Source: Sacculina carcini
Lineage: Eukaryota > Arthropoda > Thecostraca > Sacculinidae
DNA length: 64,000 nt
Direction: 5' to 3'
Assembly: GCA_916048095.2 (NCBI GenBank)
Contig: OU696577.1
Coordinates: forward strand, 1,083,501 to 1,147,500
Position 1 is the stretch's first letter, and each line of letters starts with the position of its first letter. The translations under genes and the position numbers were made by a program. A model generated the notes under the pieces. It saw only the letters and a program-made list of their open reading frames with translations. It did no database searches and was not told the origin of the DNA. Shown one piece after another: positions 37,601 to 45,733 of this stretch.

Positions 37601-40425
37601 TTTCGGGTGAAAAGCGCCATATAAATGTTTTGATGTAATTCAATGTGATGTGTGCGCGCATGGCGCAGGTGTACATTCATCTCAGTGGTGGCAGGTTGAC
37701 ACGGCGCTGCGGTAGTTTGACACTGCTCGTACAGGTGGCGCTGGTGTCGGCGGCTTGGTTCACTGCGTTGTCGCGAGTGACTGATTACAAGCACCACGCG
37801 ACCGATGTGGTCGCAGGGTCGGCACTGGGCGCCATTCTCGCAGTCGCCATGGTTAATACACACATTTGTTCAATACATGTCAAAAAATATCAATACCTTT
37901 TGCAAAAAAAGTAACGGTTTTTGTTTTTTTGATGGCGTTGCATCTATCGCCATCTATGGCGTTGCATCAATCGCCAATATCACTCCAATTCCAAAAGGTC
38001 CTTCGTCGTCCGATCCCAGTCAATACCGGCCTATTTCAATAACACCTCTGCTATCCAAGGTTTTCGAACATGTGGTTTGTCGTCGTCTGGCTCAATACCT
38101 TGAAAAACACAGTTTGCTGCCGCCTAATCAATTCGCATATCGCAAAAATCTCGGCACCACGGACGCCTTGCTCTCCATCACTCATATTGTGCAACAGGCC
38201 CTTGATCGAGGACAGGAAGCTGTGATAGTCCAGCTAGACTTTTCAGCCGCGTTCGATAGAGTCAATCACGATGGCCTGATCCAAAAGCTAAAGTCTCTCA
38301 GGGTCGGAAGTAGAGTCCTATCAGTTATGACCCAATTCCTTCAAGGTCGCAAGCACAGAGTATGTGTTGATGGTAGGCACAGTGAATGGCATGATGTTCA
38401 CTCGGGTGTTCCCCAAGGGAGTGTATTGGGTCCTCTCTTGTTCAATGTCTACACATCAGATCTGCTCAGCCTAACTTCGCATCCTGTTTTTGCTTACGCG
38501 GATGATGTAACTATGGTGGCTACCGTTGACACTCCAGAGCGGCGACCCAATGTGAGTTGGTCACTGAACGAAGACCTGCGCAGAATATCCATATGGTGTG
38601 ACACTTGGAATATGAAGCTTAACTCAAAAAAGTCGAAGTTTTTGTGTGTTTCTCGGTCTCGCACATTGAATCCATCGCTCGATCCTTTGTTGGTTAATGG
38701 CTGCGCAGTGGAAGAATGTAACGCAGTCGATATCCTTGGAGTTCGATTCGATTCAAGGCTGACTTTTGAGAAACAGGTTCGTCGTCTTGTGGTTTCCGCT
38801 TCTCAGAAACTTGGAATTCTTCGAAAAGCATATCGTGTCCTCAATGATCGTTCGATATCTGCCTCGTGTTTGCGCTGCTTCGTTCTTCCTGTTCTCGAGT
38901 ACTGTGCTCCTGTTTGGTCGTCAGCTGCTGATTCGCATCTCTGGCTCATTGACAGAGTTGGCTCCTCTGCCAGCTTCCTCTGTGGTGGAGATGCATGCTG
39001 GAATCTTGGTCATCGTAGGGACATCTCCAACGTTTGTATGCTGTTCAAGATATTGACCAACGAAAGACACCCTCTACACGGTGCTGTGTCTCATCAGCGA
39101 CACTTTGCTAAGGTCACTCGACTGGCAGTAAATTCACATTCGCTCTGCCTACAAGAGCCAAAATGCAGAACGAATCAGTTTAAGCGTAGTTTCGTTGCCA
39201 GCTCTGAGCGGTTGTAGAATCGGTTGGATGAGGGTGTGTGCAGGGCCAGCACAGTCCGATCATTCAAAAGTGCTGCCAACAAAGTTTTGAGAAATTGACG
39301 AGTTTAGTTCCACCTAAATTATTTATTTATTCATTTATTTGATATTTATTTTGAGATTGACCTATGTATTTATTTATTTATATTATTTATGGATCGTTTT
39401 GTGATGTGTGTATATGTGTGTGTGCGACTATCGTGTATGTGTGTTTGTGCGAGTGCGTTTATGTTAGTGTGTGTGTGTGTGTTTCTTGCGAATTAATCTA
39501 GTCAAATTGTTGTTCTGCACTTCTCGTGCAGCATATTGTGCAATTTCCTTTGATCTAGTCATTTTCGTATGTATCATATCAATTGTATGTTTGTGTGTGT
39601 GGGTGTGTGTGTGTGTTTGCTGCAAATTAATCTAGTCCAAATTGTTGTACGTCAGTCCTCGTGCAGCATATTGTGCAATTTCTTTTGATCTAGTCATTTT
39701 CTTATGTATTATATCAATTGTATGTCTGTGTGTGTGTATGTATGTGTGTGTGTATGTATGTGTGTGTGTGTGTGCGTGTGTGTGTGTGTGGATGGGTGAT
39801 GTATTGATCTGTCATGATTATGTGTGTCATATTGTCTTTGTGTATTTTTTCTCTTTCTCTTTCTCTTATTCTCCACGTTCAAAGTGCGCAGGGGCTGCAT
39901 GATGCAGTTTATAGCGCTTGCGCTCTTCCTGTGTCACTTTGTTCGTTTTGTTCAATAATAATAATAATAATATCGTGACGAAACAAAATCACCTCCCTTC
40001 TTGCACTGTGATCGATACAACGTGTAGAAGTCGTGACAGTCAGCAGTCAGCTGCTACTCAATGAATATTATCAGCACAATAAGCCAATGAATCAAACGTT
40101 ACCAAATTAACACGCTCGACGTTATAGGGCTAAAACATGAGTTGCAATCGTTATAAATATACTATCATATGTGGAAACTCCTTGAATTGACACTTGACTA
40201 ACTTTAGAGAAAAAAATGTCGGAAACGAGATGTGAGAGCATAATAAGAGATGAGAAAGCAATGACACGTTGATGTGTGTGTTTTACATAGATTGTTTGCT
40301 TGTACGGGTTCTATGGACACTCGAAGTACCCCAGTTACGTGGTCGCTGCTAGACGACCACAGCAAGTAGTAGCCACTGAATCAGCTCAAATTCAAGACAA
40401 ATCACATCAAACTTCGGCTGTGTAA
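18457..40425 (+). CDS. PLPP1: Phospholipid phosphatase (PLPP1/LPP1-like) with alternative second exons
   Basis: Exons: 18457-18505, then either 19507-19661 (2a) or 26566-26714 (2b), then 29551-29725, 30658-30799, 36580-36637, 37669-37851 and 40291-40425. This gives 298 residues with 2a and 296 with 2b, the usual LPP length. The three PAP2 catalytic motifs are all present: KYSVGRLRP (K-x6-RP), FPSGHSS, and SRVTDYKHHATD. The Asn in LNCSS is the usual glycosylation site between motifs 1 and 2. Family role: six-pass plasma-membrane ecto-enzyme that dephosphorylates lysophosphatidate, sphingosine-1-phosphate and phosphatidate. The N-terminus MKSELRLTIDIVTVLL aligns with that of human PLPP1. The last exon is the least certain; it is phase-consistent but its tail is not conserved. 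Introns hold an LTR element, a DDE transposon, LINEs, MITEs and a SINE. Confidence 0.9.
18551..18650 (-). repeat. Dispersed LINE 3'-tail fragment with (TAA)n
   Basis: Copy of the repeat also found at about 1660-1750, 3776-3870 and 63660-63770, in PLPP intron 1. The TAA tail faces left, so it is antisense to the gene. Confidence 0.6.
19507..19661 (+). CDS. PLPP1: PLPP1-like alternative exon 2a
   Basis: Encodes AVFVLYFYVSGVPTRRGFYC then DDQSIQYPYVPSSTVPSWAL. This matches the human PLPP1 form with TPFQRG, NDESIKYPYKEDTIPYALL: end of the first helix and first extracellular loop. The acceptor is gtgctatcag after a (TG)n run; the donor is GTTAGT. Entered at phase 1, left at phase 0. Confidence 0.85.
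20797..21281 (+). pseudogene. DDE transposase, N-terminal part
   Basis: Starts MKYNKISLNDRKRVMDAH with a helix-turn-helix-like N-terminus. It shifts frame once near 20908 and continues as KKTPQMIDTIISAVEKTPSL and WLDGELFSLK up to the first catalytic Asp in VWVDETN. After DETN the sequence leaves the family and enters the nested inverted repeat. This type of transposase (DDE superfamily endonuclease, IS630/Tc1-related) is widespread in invertebrates. Confidence 0.75.
21283..21654. mobile_element. Nested foldback element inside the transposase
   Basis: Arms of about 120 bp, 21283-21400 and 21535-21654, are inverted copies with scattered differences. They share ATTTTGGCCAA, GAAATACGATGCGATGAA, then CTGACAGTGGCGTATCTAG. 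The 135-bp centre contains a TTAGG-like run (CCTAA units at 21398-21460). The insertion interrupts the transposase right after its first catalytic Asp. Confidence 0.8.
21655..22194 (+). pseudogene. DDE transposase, C-terminal part
   Basis: Resumes at CKRGQGRSKVGTRA and continues VVLPASKGANLHIIGN, TVIIDNAPAHS (second catalytic Asp) and LLSPIELPWSSIKNHVK (third, Glu), ending at TAG in ...DNRVERY. The catalytic triad is therefore intact in sequence but divided by the nested element. Confidence 0.8.
23490..24732 (+). pseudogene. Non-LTR retrotransposon reverse transcriptase remnant
   Basis: A degraded RT, 5'-truncated. SAAAKVCNKVLLQRI and SPVQAGYRRHRGASEQI are the early RT blocks. FVDSHKAFD is followed at once by a TGA. 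GVLQGDTLAPYLFVLMIDY lies in another frame. The thumb and C-terminal part is open from 24151 to 24732 (FTYLGRQVRDS, LYAGGTCGVL-like). The QGDTLAPYLF form suggests an RTE-like clade, but I am not sure. At least three frame breaks and stops. It lies in PLPP intron 2. Confidence 0.75.
24733..26565. other. Intronic stretch without recognised features
   Basis: AT-rich intron sequence between the RTE-like remnant and PLPP exon 2b. It holds a short (TG)n at about 24836-24853. I see no gene or clear repeat. Confidence 0.5.
26566..26714 (+). CDS. PLPP1: PLPP1-like alternative exon 2b
   Basis: Encodes SSIVVAVKKLGPVHSGFFC, KDESLYYPLVHSRIP and a hydrophobic end. KLG...GFFCKDxSxxYP matches the other human PLPP1 isoform, which reads KLGQIYPFQRGFFCKDNS at this place. 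The acceptor is gaacgttgcag, the donor GTGAGT. Phases are the same as exon 2a, so either can join exon 1 and exon 3, but not both. Confidence 0.85.
27015..27816. mobile_element. Foldback element with ~210-bp inverted arms
   Basis: Arms at about 27015-27228 and 27606-27816 are diverged inverted copies. They share TTGTTxCAAAAACAAC at the tips, GCACGGTTTCCCATGC, and GAAACAACTGCGCGGTGCA at the inner ends. Tips are TAGAC(T/C)TGTT, consistent with a TA target. The 380-bp centre has no coding frame. Intronic (PLPP intron 2). Confidence 0.8.
29095..29398 (+). mobile_element. MITE family A, copy 3, with tandem duplication of its left end
   Basis: Same ends and interior as copies at 5467 and 8929. The left end and preceding flank (about 29077-29157) are repeated in tandem once, with a period near 81 bp. 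It lies 150 bp upstream of PLPP exon 3. Confidence 0.75.
29551..29725 (+). CDS. PLPP1: PLPP1-like exon 3
   Basis: Encodes TLTVEYFQWRHVGD, an insert-like polar stretch, and VRVYRVYGVFTLGCVICLVL then TDI, the second and third helices leading to motif 1. Acceptor gactccacag, donor GTCAGA. The last G joins GC of exon 4 to give Gly. Confidence 0.85.
29774..30090. mobile_element. MITE family B (Tc1/mariner- or pogo-like ends)
   Basis: Terminal inverted repeats ACCGTAAAACCTCTAATTGAACG and its partner CGTTCTAATAGAGGTTTTACGG, bounded by TA on both sides. Non-coding, 0.3 kb. A degraded relative lies at 17818-18182. Confidence 0.75.
30180..30535 (+). mobile_element. tRNA-derived SINE family 1, copy A
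   Basis: Sense copy of the roughly 350-bp SINE whose best head is at 57755-57826 (tRNA-Val-like). Here the head is degraded, but GCGGTTCGAATCC (B box), CCACCCAGCAG, GGAACACACCTGTGTGTTC and GTGTAGCAGCTGCCACTTGAG are clear. It ends near a TTAACCATTAACC tail. PLPP intron 3. Confidence 0.75.
30658..30799 (+). CDS. PLPP1: PLPP1-like exon 4 (catalytic motif 1)
   Basis: Encodes KYSVGRLRPHFMAVCQPD, the K-x6-RP motif, then the luminal loop with LNCSS (N-glycosylation site) and YKCLGDDED. Acceptor cgagctag, donor GTGACT. Confidence 0.9.
31113..31309 (+). repeat. 5' LTR
   Basis: 197 bp, starts TG and ends CA. The gag start codon uses the last A of the LTR, and the TGGCGCAG that follows is in the position of the primer binding site. 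Confidence 0.9.
31309..35709 (+). CDS. Fused Gag-Pol polyprotein of the LTR element
   Basis: A single open frame of 1466 residues. Order: capsid-type Gag; two CCHC knuckles (about 263-305); aspartic protease (CDSGADVS, about 370); reverse transcriptase (RLTVDFTRLN about 592, IVDDVLVY about 692); RNase H (LETDAAREK about 838); integrase with HHCC zinc finger (about 1078) and catalytic core (SSDGGPQF about 1195); then a Pro-rich tail. Gag and Pol are in one frame with no internal boundary. The class is Ty3/gypsy (Metaviridae); a Mag-like lineage is my guess. The element looks whole. Confidence 0.95.
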   Translation: MAQPLRDEQQQKLDQLTELVTQLARQQLAMAAPASSSAVAPHTMAHCQPPARLAYAASAADFTSWKERVLAHTTLSGSDSLSPAQQQALLTTLLDDEWCRVIRHSLMLPATADLPACIRLLEEHQQSQQNVLVERRRFFARRQQDGENVGEFLRSLREIAASCDFCAACRDERLRDQLVMGTSDSAALHQLLQVAHRDLSLDKALKMCQSAESARFNAAAMRSASADVTGSPVPRTEVAAVRRQQPRMRSQLSRQSDRDDGSAPCVRCGQHHQSAPCRAAESLCRRCGKRGHYARVCRSSQSRAGRRRDNFVRDVADDTDDDVDDVVNVNTPALCSYIGDVIDDFKHTRVTAISITVSAEGRAPREVKWRCDSGADVSVIDAGIAQQLGVANNSLRPPRSRLRVANGQLLRCLGTCEAVLRLGDASCRSTLYVVPSVRCALLCWRDAVELRLLHRAFPRQMSREQHLQQVTAGPAATPQQCPRWTNTAQPTAADRRSHSEQLIAAFPRVFSTDGPLREMKGGAMRIDLRDEAVPYNVTAPRSVPFCHRAQAQQQLELLQQQGVIEPVSHPTDWCSPIVVVGKRKADGTPNGCRLTVDFTRLNRFVRRPTHPVRSPVEAVSSMGLGNRWFTQVDALQGYFQVPLRREHRDLTTFITPWGRFRFCRAPMGLVSSGDEFNRRGDVALSGLPDSCKIVDDVLVYTASYDEHLQRVWQLLQRFDDAGVTLNLQKFMFAATSANFCGFHINASGFTVDHKKIRALAEFPAPTDLTSLRSFLGLANQFGDFSDSIASAAEPLRQLLRKGVEWQWSSQHDAAFTAVKRALASPPVLGHFDPTRPTMLETDAAREKGLGFVLRQRDDQGRWQLIQCGSRFVSDTESRYAVCELEMLAVVWACQKCHQYLAGLPTFSVVTDHKPLVPILNEKALGDISNPRLQRMRQRLLHLTFVASWIPGAKHNIADALSRAPSQPADADADVDECSSGFFVQTLDAFTDADDLGHRTSPIDTTLEAVRAASLADDECRQLMTYVLGGFPQHKHLLPASLHPFWGVRDQLTADHGLILVGCRLLVPRCLRKDTLRRLHDGHQGQARTVQRARQTVFWPGLNNEIATAVASCRKCLQYKDSQQKEPYLTEPHPTRPFESVSADFFQHAGKTYLVCADRFSNWPLVFDCGRDTSAHQLVKMLRHVFAMTGVPTILSSDGGPQFTARHTAEFLRLWHIRHRVSSPHFPSSNGHAESAVKRVKRLIQKAAHDGNIDTDAFVAGLLELCNAPGADGRSPAQLLYGRPVSSAVPAHPRSFLPEWQPPTAECDRRAASLHNKQVAQYNRSAKVLPPLRPGTTVALQDPTSGRWDRTGVVAMTGRRRQYAVRLPHGGLYWRNRRHLRPAANTPSPVVQPPLEVQPPPSVGTAPLTSQETRSRPASPPPPPGENVGGTSEASRTPQFRRSARTRRPPSHLSDYVCRADSAPSTT
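35718..35914 (+). repeat. 3' LTR
   Basis: 197 bp, matching the 5' LTR at every position I could compare. It ends TACA and is followed by the GTGTC target duplication. Confidence 0.9.
36580..36637 (+). CDS. PLPP1: PLPP1-like exon 5 (catalytic motif 2)
   Basis: A 58-base exon encoding LSFPSGHSSFAFYSSVFLL, the PSGH motif with the catalytic His. The acceptor tatgtctgtgtgcag is UG-rich; the donor is GTAAGT. Confidence 0.9.
37560..37655 (+). repeat. LINE 3' terminus remnant
   Basis: GAAAAGCGCCATATAAATG followed by a TGATGTAATTCAATG tail resembles the GCGCTATATAAAT end of the LINE at 63100-63148 (L2/CR1 type). It ends a few bases before the acceptor of PLPP exon 6. Confidence 0.5.
37669..37851 (+). 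CDS. PLPP1: PLPP1-like exon 6 (catalytic motif 3)
   Basis: Encodes VYIHLSGGRLTRRCG, a helix, then LSRVTDYKHHATDVVAGSA and the last helix. SR...H...D is motif 3 with the nucleophilic His. Acceptor tggcgcag, donor GTTAAT (weak). Confidence 0.9.
37977..39975 (+). mobile_element. 5'-truncated LINE with intact RT frame and TAA tail
   Basis: The open frame from about 37977 to 39217 covers most of an RT: SQYRPISITPLLSKVFEHVV, QLDFSAAFDRVNHDGL, SGVPQGSVLGPLLF, FAYADD, then thumb and C-terminus. The endonuclease is missing because of 5' truncation. The 3' UTR holds TG-rich runs, a roughly 125-bp tandem duplication (39490-39605 and 39625-39735, sharing GTGCAGCATATTGTGCAATTT), and ends in (AAT)n at 39952-39972. 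Jockey/I-like superfamily by RT motifs and tail. It sits in PLPP intron 6. Confidence 0.85.
40291..40425 (+). CDS. PLPP1: PLPP1-like exon 7 (C-terminal tail)
   Basis: Phase 0 after acceptor tttacatag. Encodes IVCLYGFYGHSKYPSYVVAA and a polar tail ending ...HQTSAV, then TAA. It completes the last helix and cytosolic tail. Tails of this family are poorly conserved, so support is from phase, position and the UG-rich acceptor. Confidence 0.65.
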   Translation: MVCLYGFYGHSKYPSYVVAARRPQQVVATESAQIQDKSHQTSAV

Positions 40426-40765
40426 GGTGGTTGATGTTTGACACCATTCTCTACTTCCATATTTGGTTGGAGTTTTTTGCACACGGCTTTTAATGTCATT
40501 CGATGAATGTGAAAAGAGTGTTTGTGTCGTCTGCCATTTTCTTGTCGAGCATGTTGTGTTGTTTGGTGGTGGGAATGGATATATGTCACGTTGATCAAGA
40601 ATCCATCGTGACAATTGAACAATTCACTATATTTGCTGGTGTTCACAAGGCAATTTGTATCAACCGTGCTTTGCTAATGGGTTCTGCTAATACAATTGCT
40701 TTTGCCAAACATTGTTTATTTCATATTTACCGATCATAATGCTTAAGTCGCTAAATGACTAAATA

Positions 40766-40955
40766 ACAAATTAAATTTAATGAGAAAAATGTCATCGCAT
40801 TGGGTTTGACAGAGGCAAAAGAAGACCACTATGGAATCATATGATAGAAGGGAAAATTCTAAAATTCCACAGTGTTCTTTGTTCAGTGTTTCCGTTGTCT
40901 CTGTCAAACCCAATGAGATGAACATGTTCTGCATTAAATTTCATACCACATTTAT
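40766..40955. mobile_element. Small inverted-repeat element
   Basis: Arms of about 45 bp share AAATTTAATG and ATTGGGTTTGACAGAG in inverted orientation (40773-40818 and 40905-40951). The centre of about 90 bp is non-coding. Confidence 0.6.
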
Positions 40956-41015
40956 AGCTCCATGCACACAGATGGTTGAGATATTCTTGCAGTTGCTTTC
41001 ATCATGAATATTGTG

Positions 41016-41276
41016 CAGTGGCGGATCCAGAGAGGGGGGATCAGGGAGCTGAAGTCCCCACAAAATACCTCCATCAACTCCTCATAACTTGGAGGTTCAC
41101 TGAAAGACGTCAAGAAAAATATCTTCCTATATAATTTGTTGATACAAACATTACCACAAAGCGTATTCGCACATTATTGTGTATCATTGAAAAATCATTG
41201 TCATGCCCTTCGCACGCCACCTAGTCAATCATACCTAATTCAGCCCACCGGAAAACTGTACTCTGGATCCGCTAAT
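41016..41276. mobile_element. hAT-like MITE
   Basis: Begins CAGTGGCGGATCCAGAG and ends in inverted form CTCTGGATCCGCTAATG. No clear 8-bp target duplication is left. Related in ends to the element at 45530-45733. Confidence 0.6.
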
Positions 41277-41329
41277 GATGTTCAACTTTCTAATCATCCG
41301 CAAACATACTCTTGGTTCATCAAGTCGTT

Positions 41330-41680
41330 CACATAAGGAATGAAGATTATTGGTACAAGTACCATACCCTCCGGAACTCCACTGTTCACTTCAAACTAAG
41401 ACGAGCAATTTCCCCCGATAAAAGTGCACATCTCTACTTCTCAAGAAATTATCCGTCCAATCCAGCAGTTTACCATTGACTGTCTTTAGTTTGTGTATTA
41501 ACTTGCCGTGCTTTATCTAATTTTTTTCGAAGTCAATATTTGGCGTTTACCCATCCCTCTCTTTCATGTGTCCTATCCGTAACTTTACTGTAAAACTCAG
41601 TAGATTTGCCTATTCTGAAACCGAATTGATTTTCAGATAATAAATTGAACCATTCCAAAATCTCTCTGTGTGTGTGTGTG
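41330..41680 (-). pseudogene. Decayed LINE reverse transcriptase fragment
   Basis: On the minus strand, broken frames read LLSENQFGFRIGKSTEF, then KLDKARQVN-like text, then SGVPEGMVLVPIIF-like text, which are RT blocks of CR1/Jockey type. Many stops and frame breaks; clearly old. Confidence 0.6.
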
Positions 41681-42321
41681 TGTGTTAATATAAATTTTGC
41701 CAGTGAAACTGGTTGTGACTGATTGCAATTGTGAAATTAAACAGCACGAAAATACCTTAACAGCAGCCCACATCTTAACAGCAGCGCAATTGATAAACGA
41801 ATTGACAAAAACAGGTGAGCCACTCCAGCAGGAACATCGATGTGTAGTGCAATGTTTGGATGATTCCAGGACAGCGAGGTTTAACTACGACTTGAGAATT
41901 CGACTTATTAACATTACCTTTGTAATAAATAAGACGTGTAATTTTGCGCAATTGAGGATACCAGTATACACCAATGCCAATATACAGTTGTGAAAAAACG
42001 TGTAGACTAGTCTCGTAAAATCCCTTCAAACTCGTGACATAAAATAACTTACACAAGTCACACAGTGAATTATATGCGTGAATAGTTTGAACTTATTTGT
42101 GTTTGCCTCCAAAGTGATTCCAAATAAAAATTGGGTGATTCCCAACTAGAAACTAATTCTACACACCGGATACAAGTCGGGTAAAAACGCTAAACTCCCA
42201 TTGTAAAGTTTCCGTTGCGATGTAAAAGTGAGCAGGAAATTATTGTTACACAGCAGTGTGTGCGATCGATAAAAAGTCAGACTAGAGACGCCCACTGTGT
42301 GAGTGCACGAGCGCGAGTGAG

Positions 42322-43050
42322 TTACGATCGTTTGCTGTGCTGTGCCTCGGTGGTTGACCGCCAGCGCGCGCTGTTTAGTGCGCGACCAAGTTCGGAGAAG
42401 AGCAGCGACATCACGCAGCTGCCCAGCATGAGTGCCGCCCTGCCCGACCACGACAACACCTGCATCACGCCGTACACCCAGTAATCGTGCGCCACGCCCA
42501 GGTACAGCGTCCAACAGAGGTAGGACAGTATGAAGGTGAGCAGAAGAAAATGAGCGGGGCGCCTGGCTGTGGCTCGTCGCCGCACCAGCGCCAGACTCGC
42601 CACGTTCATCAGCACGGGCAGTGTGTGCACGCCGTGGTTCAGCCAGGACGGGTAGAACTGCGCGAAACCGGCCGGAAACACAAGCTGGCGGTCGATGTGG
42701 TAGAGAGACCAAAAGAGCGCGCTGACAATCATACCGGCCGGGAATGACACGCCAAAGAAGCAGGCATCGGTGAATCGCGACACCAGCGAGCGGTCGCGAG
42801 AATCGGCGTGACCGTTCACAATGGTGGTGATGGTGGCCAGTGCGTAGTGGACGCAGTGCGAGGCCAACGCCCACACAGTTAGGAACTTCCAGTGGCCTCC
42901 GTGCAACACACGAGCTCGGCGAAACCCGATCTTGGTGGGAGACTCCGGTGCGCTTGAGTAATCAAACAAGTTCGCCTCGTAGTGAAAGCAGAAACAGAAA
43001 GCGACCAAGCCAGTCAAGTTGAACAGCAAATGGCTCATAGACACAGACAT
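42322..43050 (-). CDS. AIG1: AIG1/ADTRP-family hydrolase, single exon
   Basis: 242 residues from the ATG at 43050, which has a strong Kozak context (TCCACCATG). The open frame extends 30 codons further upstream, but family length and context favour 43050. Conserved blocks: GGHWKFLTVWAL with the catalytic Thr, FPAGMIVSALFWSLYHIDR, and YPSWLNHGVHTLPVLMN with the catalytic His, plus about six hydrophobic helices. Family role: integral-membrane threonine hydrolases that cleave fatty acid esters of hydroxy fatty acids (FAHFAs). AIG1 and ADTRP cannot be told apart from this sequence, so the symbol is approximate. It ends convergent with the plus-strand PLPP gene. Confidence 0.9.
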   Translation of the reverse strand: MSVSMSHLLFNLTGLVAFCFCFHYEANLFDYSSAPESPTKIGFRRARVLHGGHWKFLTVWALASHCVHYALATITTIVNGHADSRDRSLVSRFTDACFFGVSFPAGMIVSALFWSLYHIDRQLVFPAGFAQFYPSWLNHGVHTLPVLMNVASLALVRRRATARRPAHFLLLTFILSYLCWTLYLGVAHDYWVYGVMQVLSWSGRAALMLGSCVMSLLFSELGRALNSARWRSTTEAQHSKRS

Positions 43051-43205
43051 GGTGGACCCTTCCGATATCAACTGCGAATATACAAAATTTATCATTCGAG
43101 TTCGGTTCGACTGAAAGGCGTTCATATCCCTTATTCTCAAGATATTTTGTCTAATTAATCGAGACCTTTAGTGAATAACGATACAGAATAATCACATGAC
43201 TAACG

Positions 43206-44640
43206 CTTAACTAAACAAACAAACAAACAAACATGTATTTAATATAGCGCACAAAATAATAACAAGTGCTCGACTGGCAAAATACGACTGGAGCAAGTGG
43301 AAAAATTTGGTCGACTGCGCAAGTTGGGTAAAGTATAAACATGCAGCGCAGAACAGAAACACAAACAAGTAACAATTGAGTCCGGAATATGTGACGAAAT
43401 GTGCAAAAGAGAGATAAATAATTAAATCAAAGAAAAAAACAATTAAATCAATATCAATAGGAAGAATAAATCAATCATATCATTGCAAACAGGTAAACTT
43501 AAGAAGACTCGGAGGCTAAAGAAAGGAAATGTTTGTGCAGTTCAGAGGAGAAAGATGAGTAGGATTTCATTCGGAGGAGGCGAGGAGGAAGTGAAATATA
43601 AATGCGGGGTGCAGAAAAAAAGAATGATTTCGCAGACCAAGTGGATTGGTTCAACGCAGGGGGACAGATTAGAGGAGTAGAATGACGACGTGAAGAACTC
43701 TCTTGAACCAGAAGTAGTGAGCGTAGAAAGGACGGGGTGAAGGGCAGTGAAGGATTTTGTACACCAAACAGCAAATTTTGCAGCGAATTCGGAAATGAGC
43801 AGTGAGCCAACCAAGGCGGTGAAGGTGAGCTGAAGTTGGCGTTTTGGGGGTAAGTTTAAGAACGAAGCGACAGGCAAGGTTGATAATGGATTGTAGATGG
43901 CGGATACTTTTGAGGGGAGGGTGAAAAAACAAGGAGTTTGTGGTGTGATCGTGTGCAGTGAGAGAGAGTGTGTGAGGGATTGTGTCTGGGTGCGTGAGTG
44001 TGTTAGTGTGTCTGTGTGATCGTGTATGGTTGAATTGTGTATGGCGTGCGAGAGTGTGTGAGCGAGTGTGTGTGTGTATGCGTTATTCGAGTATGCATGC
44101 CCCGCGGCGGCGAGCGATTGACCGGCTCGCCGCTGATTGGTTGTGGCGGTGGATGTGAGGCCTGTGTGTTTGTGTGTGCGCTCCCGTGTATCACGGTGTG
44201 AGCGTGGAAGTCGTGTTCGAGGTGTTGTTGGAGTGTGACATCTTGTGGGCGCGCGTGGGGCGGTGATGTCCACGCGCGCCTGTCTGAATATACTTTAGTT
44301 TTATTTCTGTTAGAGAGTTACAGTAATCTAGGCGAGTAAAAATGTAAGAATTGACAAGAACAGCCGAAGATTCGTCCCAAAGAGAGCCTATGGGATTAAA
44401 TTTTCGGAGAATGAAGCGGCAAGAGCGAGTGAGTTGAGAAAACGTGTTGAGAAAATGATATTGTCGGATCAAATGTGATGCCAAGGTTGCGAATTTGAGA
44501 AGCTACAGGCAAGGAGACAGTGATAGGGGTTATCCTTGGATGATGAAAAGCTAAGTAGACTGTTTTGCCGCGATTAAAAACGAGGTATCTGGAGGCAGCC
44601 CATGACGAAATATGGGAAACAAGTTTAGATACCAAAGTAG
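43206..44640 (-). pseudogene. Degraded L2/CR1-like LINE, RT C-terminal half
   Basis: Broken frames on the minus strand read SWAASRYLVFNRGKTVYLAF, IRNLGITFDPTISFSQHVF, FTRLDYCNSL, LQSIINLACRFVLKL and, near the end, FFSAPRIYISLP. These are typical of the RT thumb and C-terminal region. The 3' end GTGCGCTATATTAAATAC is followed by (TTTG)n. TG-rich insertions and several frame breaks interrupt it. Confidence 0.7.
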
Positions 44641-45529
44641 ATATTTATGTAATTAACGCATATCTAGACATTTATGAATTCAACGCTCAACTAGATAACA
44701 TATACAAGCTACAGGCGATTGTTGTTGTTGTGTGAACAACCCAAAACACGCGTGAATAATCCAAACAAAGCTAAACCCAAAACAAACCAAACATGAAGAA
44801 CAAGCCAGGCTAAGCGTGAATAACCAAAGCAAATACAATTGGTCTCACAAGCGCCATTCATACCTACAAACAAGCACAATAAATATGCCACGCAAGTTTG
44901 CGGCCAGACAGATTTTTTGAGGGAGAAATGAGAGAGAACATATATTGTAATAGCTGTAAATAATATAGTTGTAGTATGTATGATCTGAGTAATAGTTGAA
45001 CATAATTGTAAATATGGTGTCGGTGGAGGAAGCGATACTTTTGGCTTTGATGGCGGAGAAATACAACAATTATCGCAGGAAAAAATGAATAGCGAGTGTG
45101 AAAAATTGAATTGACATTTATGGATGAATAAACACGGATGATAAACACCACTGCGTTTATTTTATCAATGATATTACGGCAATTAAATTGCTCCATTTTA
45201 ATTTCTCAGGCACACCGGGTCTGAATACACAACACTCAATACAACAACAGAATATTGAACATTGATGACTAGGATGAAGTCAGGAAAAGTTGCGGTAAAA
45301 ATCTTAAAAGTTATGTTGAAAAGTTGCGCCTAATTTTTTGTGCAGAAATTTAACTAAAACACGTGAAAGGGTCGTGAAAATCACTTAATTATGAAAAACA
45401 TATTTGTTGTGAAAAAATGTGTACTTTTTACATTCCATAACTATTACCACAATACGTTTTTATCATTCGCGGTTGTGCTAGGATTGCATGCTTCATGAGT
45501 TTCAACTGTCACCTCGCTGGCGACAAGGG
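44641..45529. other. Intergenic, no recognised gene
   Basis: AT-rich sequence with no convincing frame. I see no clear repeat apart from short simple runs. Confidence 0.5.
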
Positions 45530-45733
45530 GTGGATCCAGAGTGCAATTTTGGGAGGGCTGAAACTTGGGGGCGATCAGTCATGTACATGCATCATTATTT
45601 AACTTCTTTGCGATAATGCTTATATCAACACATTTTACAGAAAAAAATATTTTTGACCATTTTAGTGAATCTCTTGGTTATGAGGAGTTGATGGAAACGT
45701 TTTGGGGGCTCCATCCCCCTGGATCCGTCAGTG
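45530..45733. mobile_element. hAT-like MITE with 8-bp target duplication
   Basis: 204 bp between perfect 8-bp repeats GACAAGGG (45522-45529 and 45734-45741). Ends share GGATCCAG in inverted orientation, with a full right terminus CCTGGATCCGTCAGTG and an eroded left one. Non-coding. Confidence 0.8.

Noticed and set aside
37852-37914. Read-through of PLPP exon 6 into VNTHICSIHVKK as the natural C-terminus
   Set aside because: A GTTAAT donor follows directly, and a phase-correct downstream exon with an acceptor exists at 40291. I keep it only as a possible alternative end.
18457-40425. Two tandem PLPP paralogues instead of one gene with alternative exon 2
   Set aside because: Only exon 2 is present twice. 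Exons 1 and 3-7 occur once, and all phases fit one gene.
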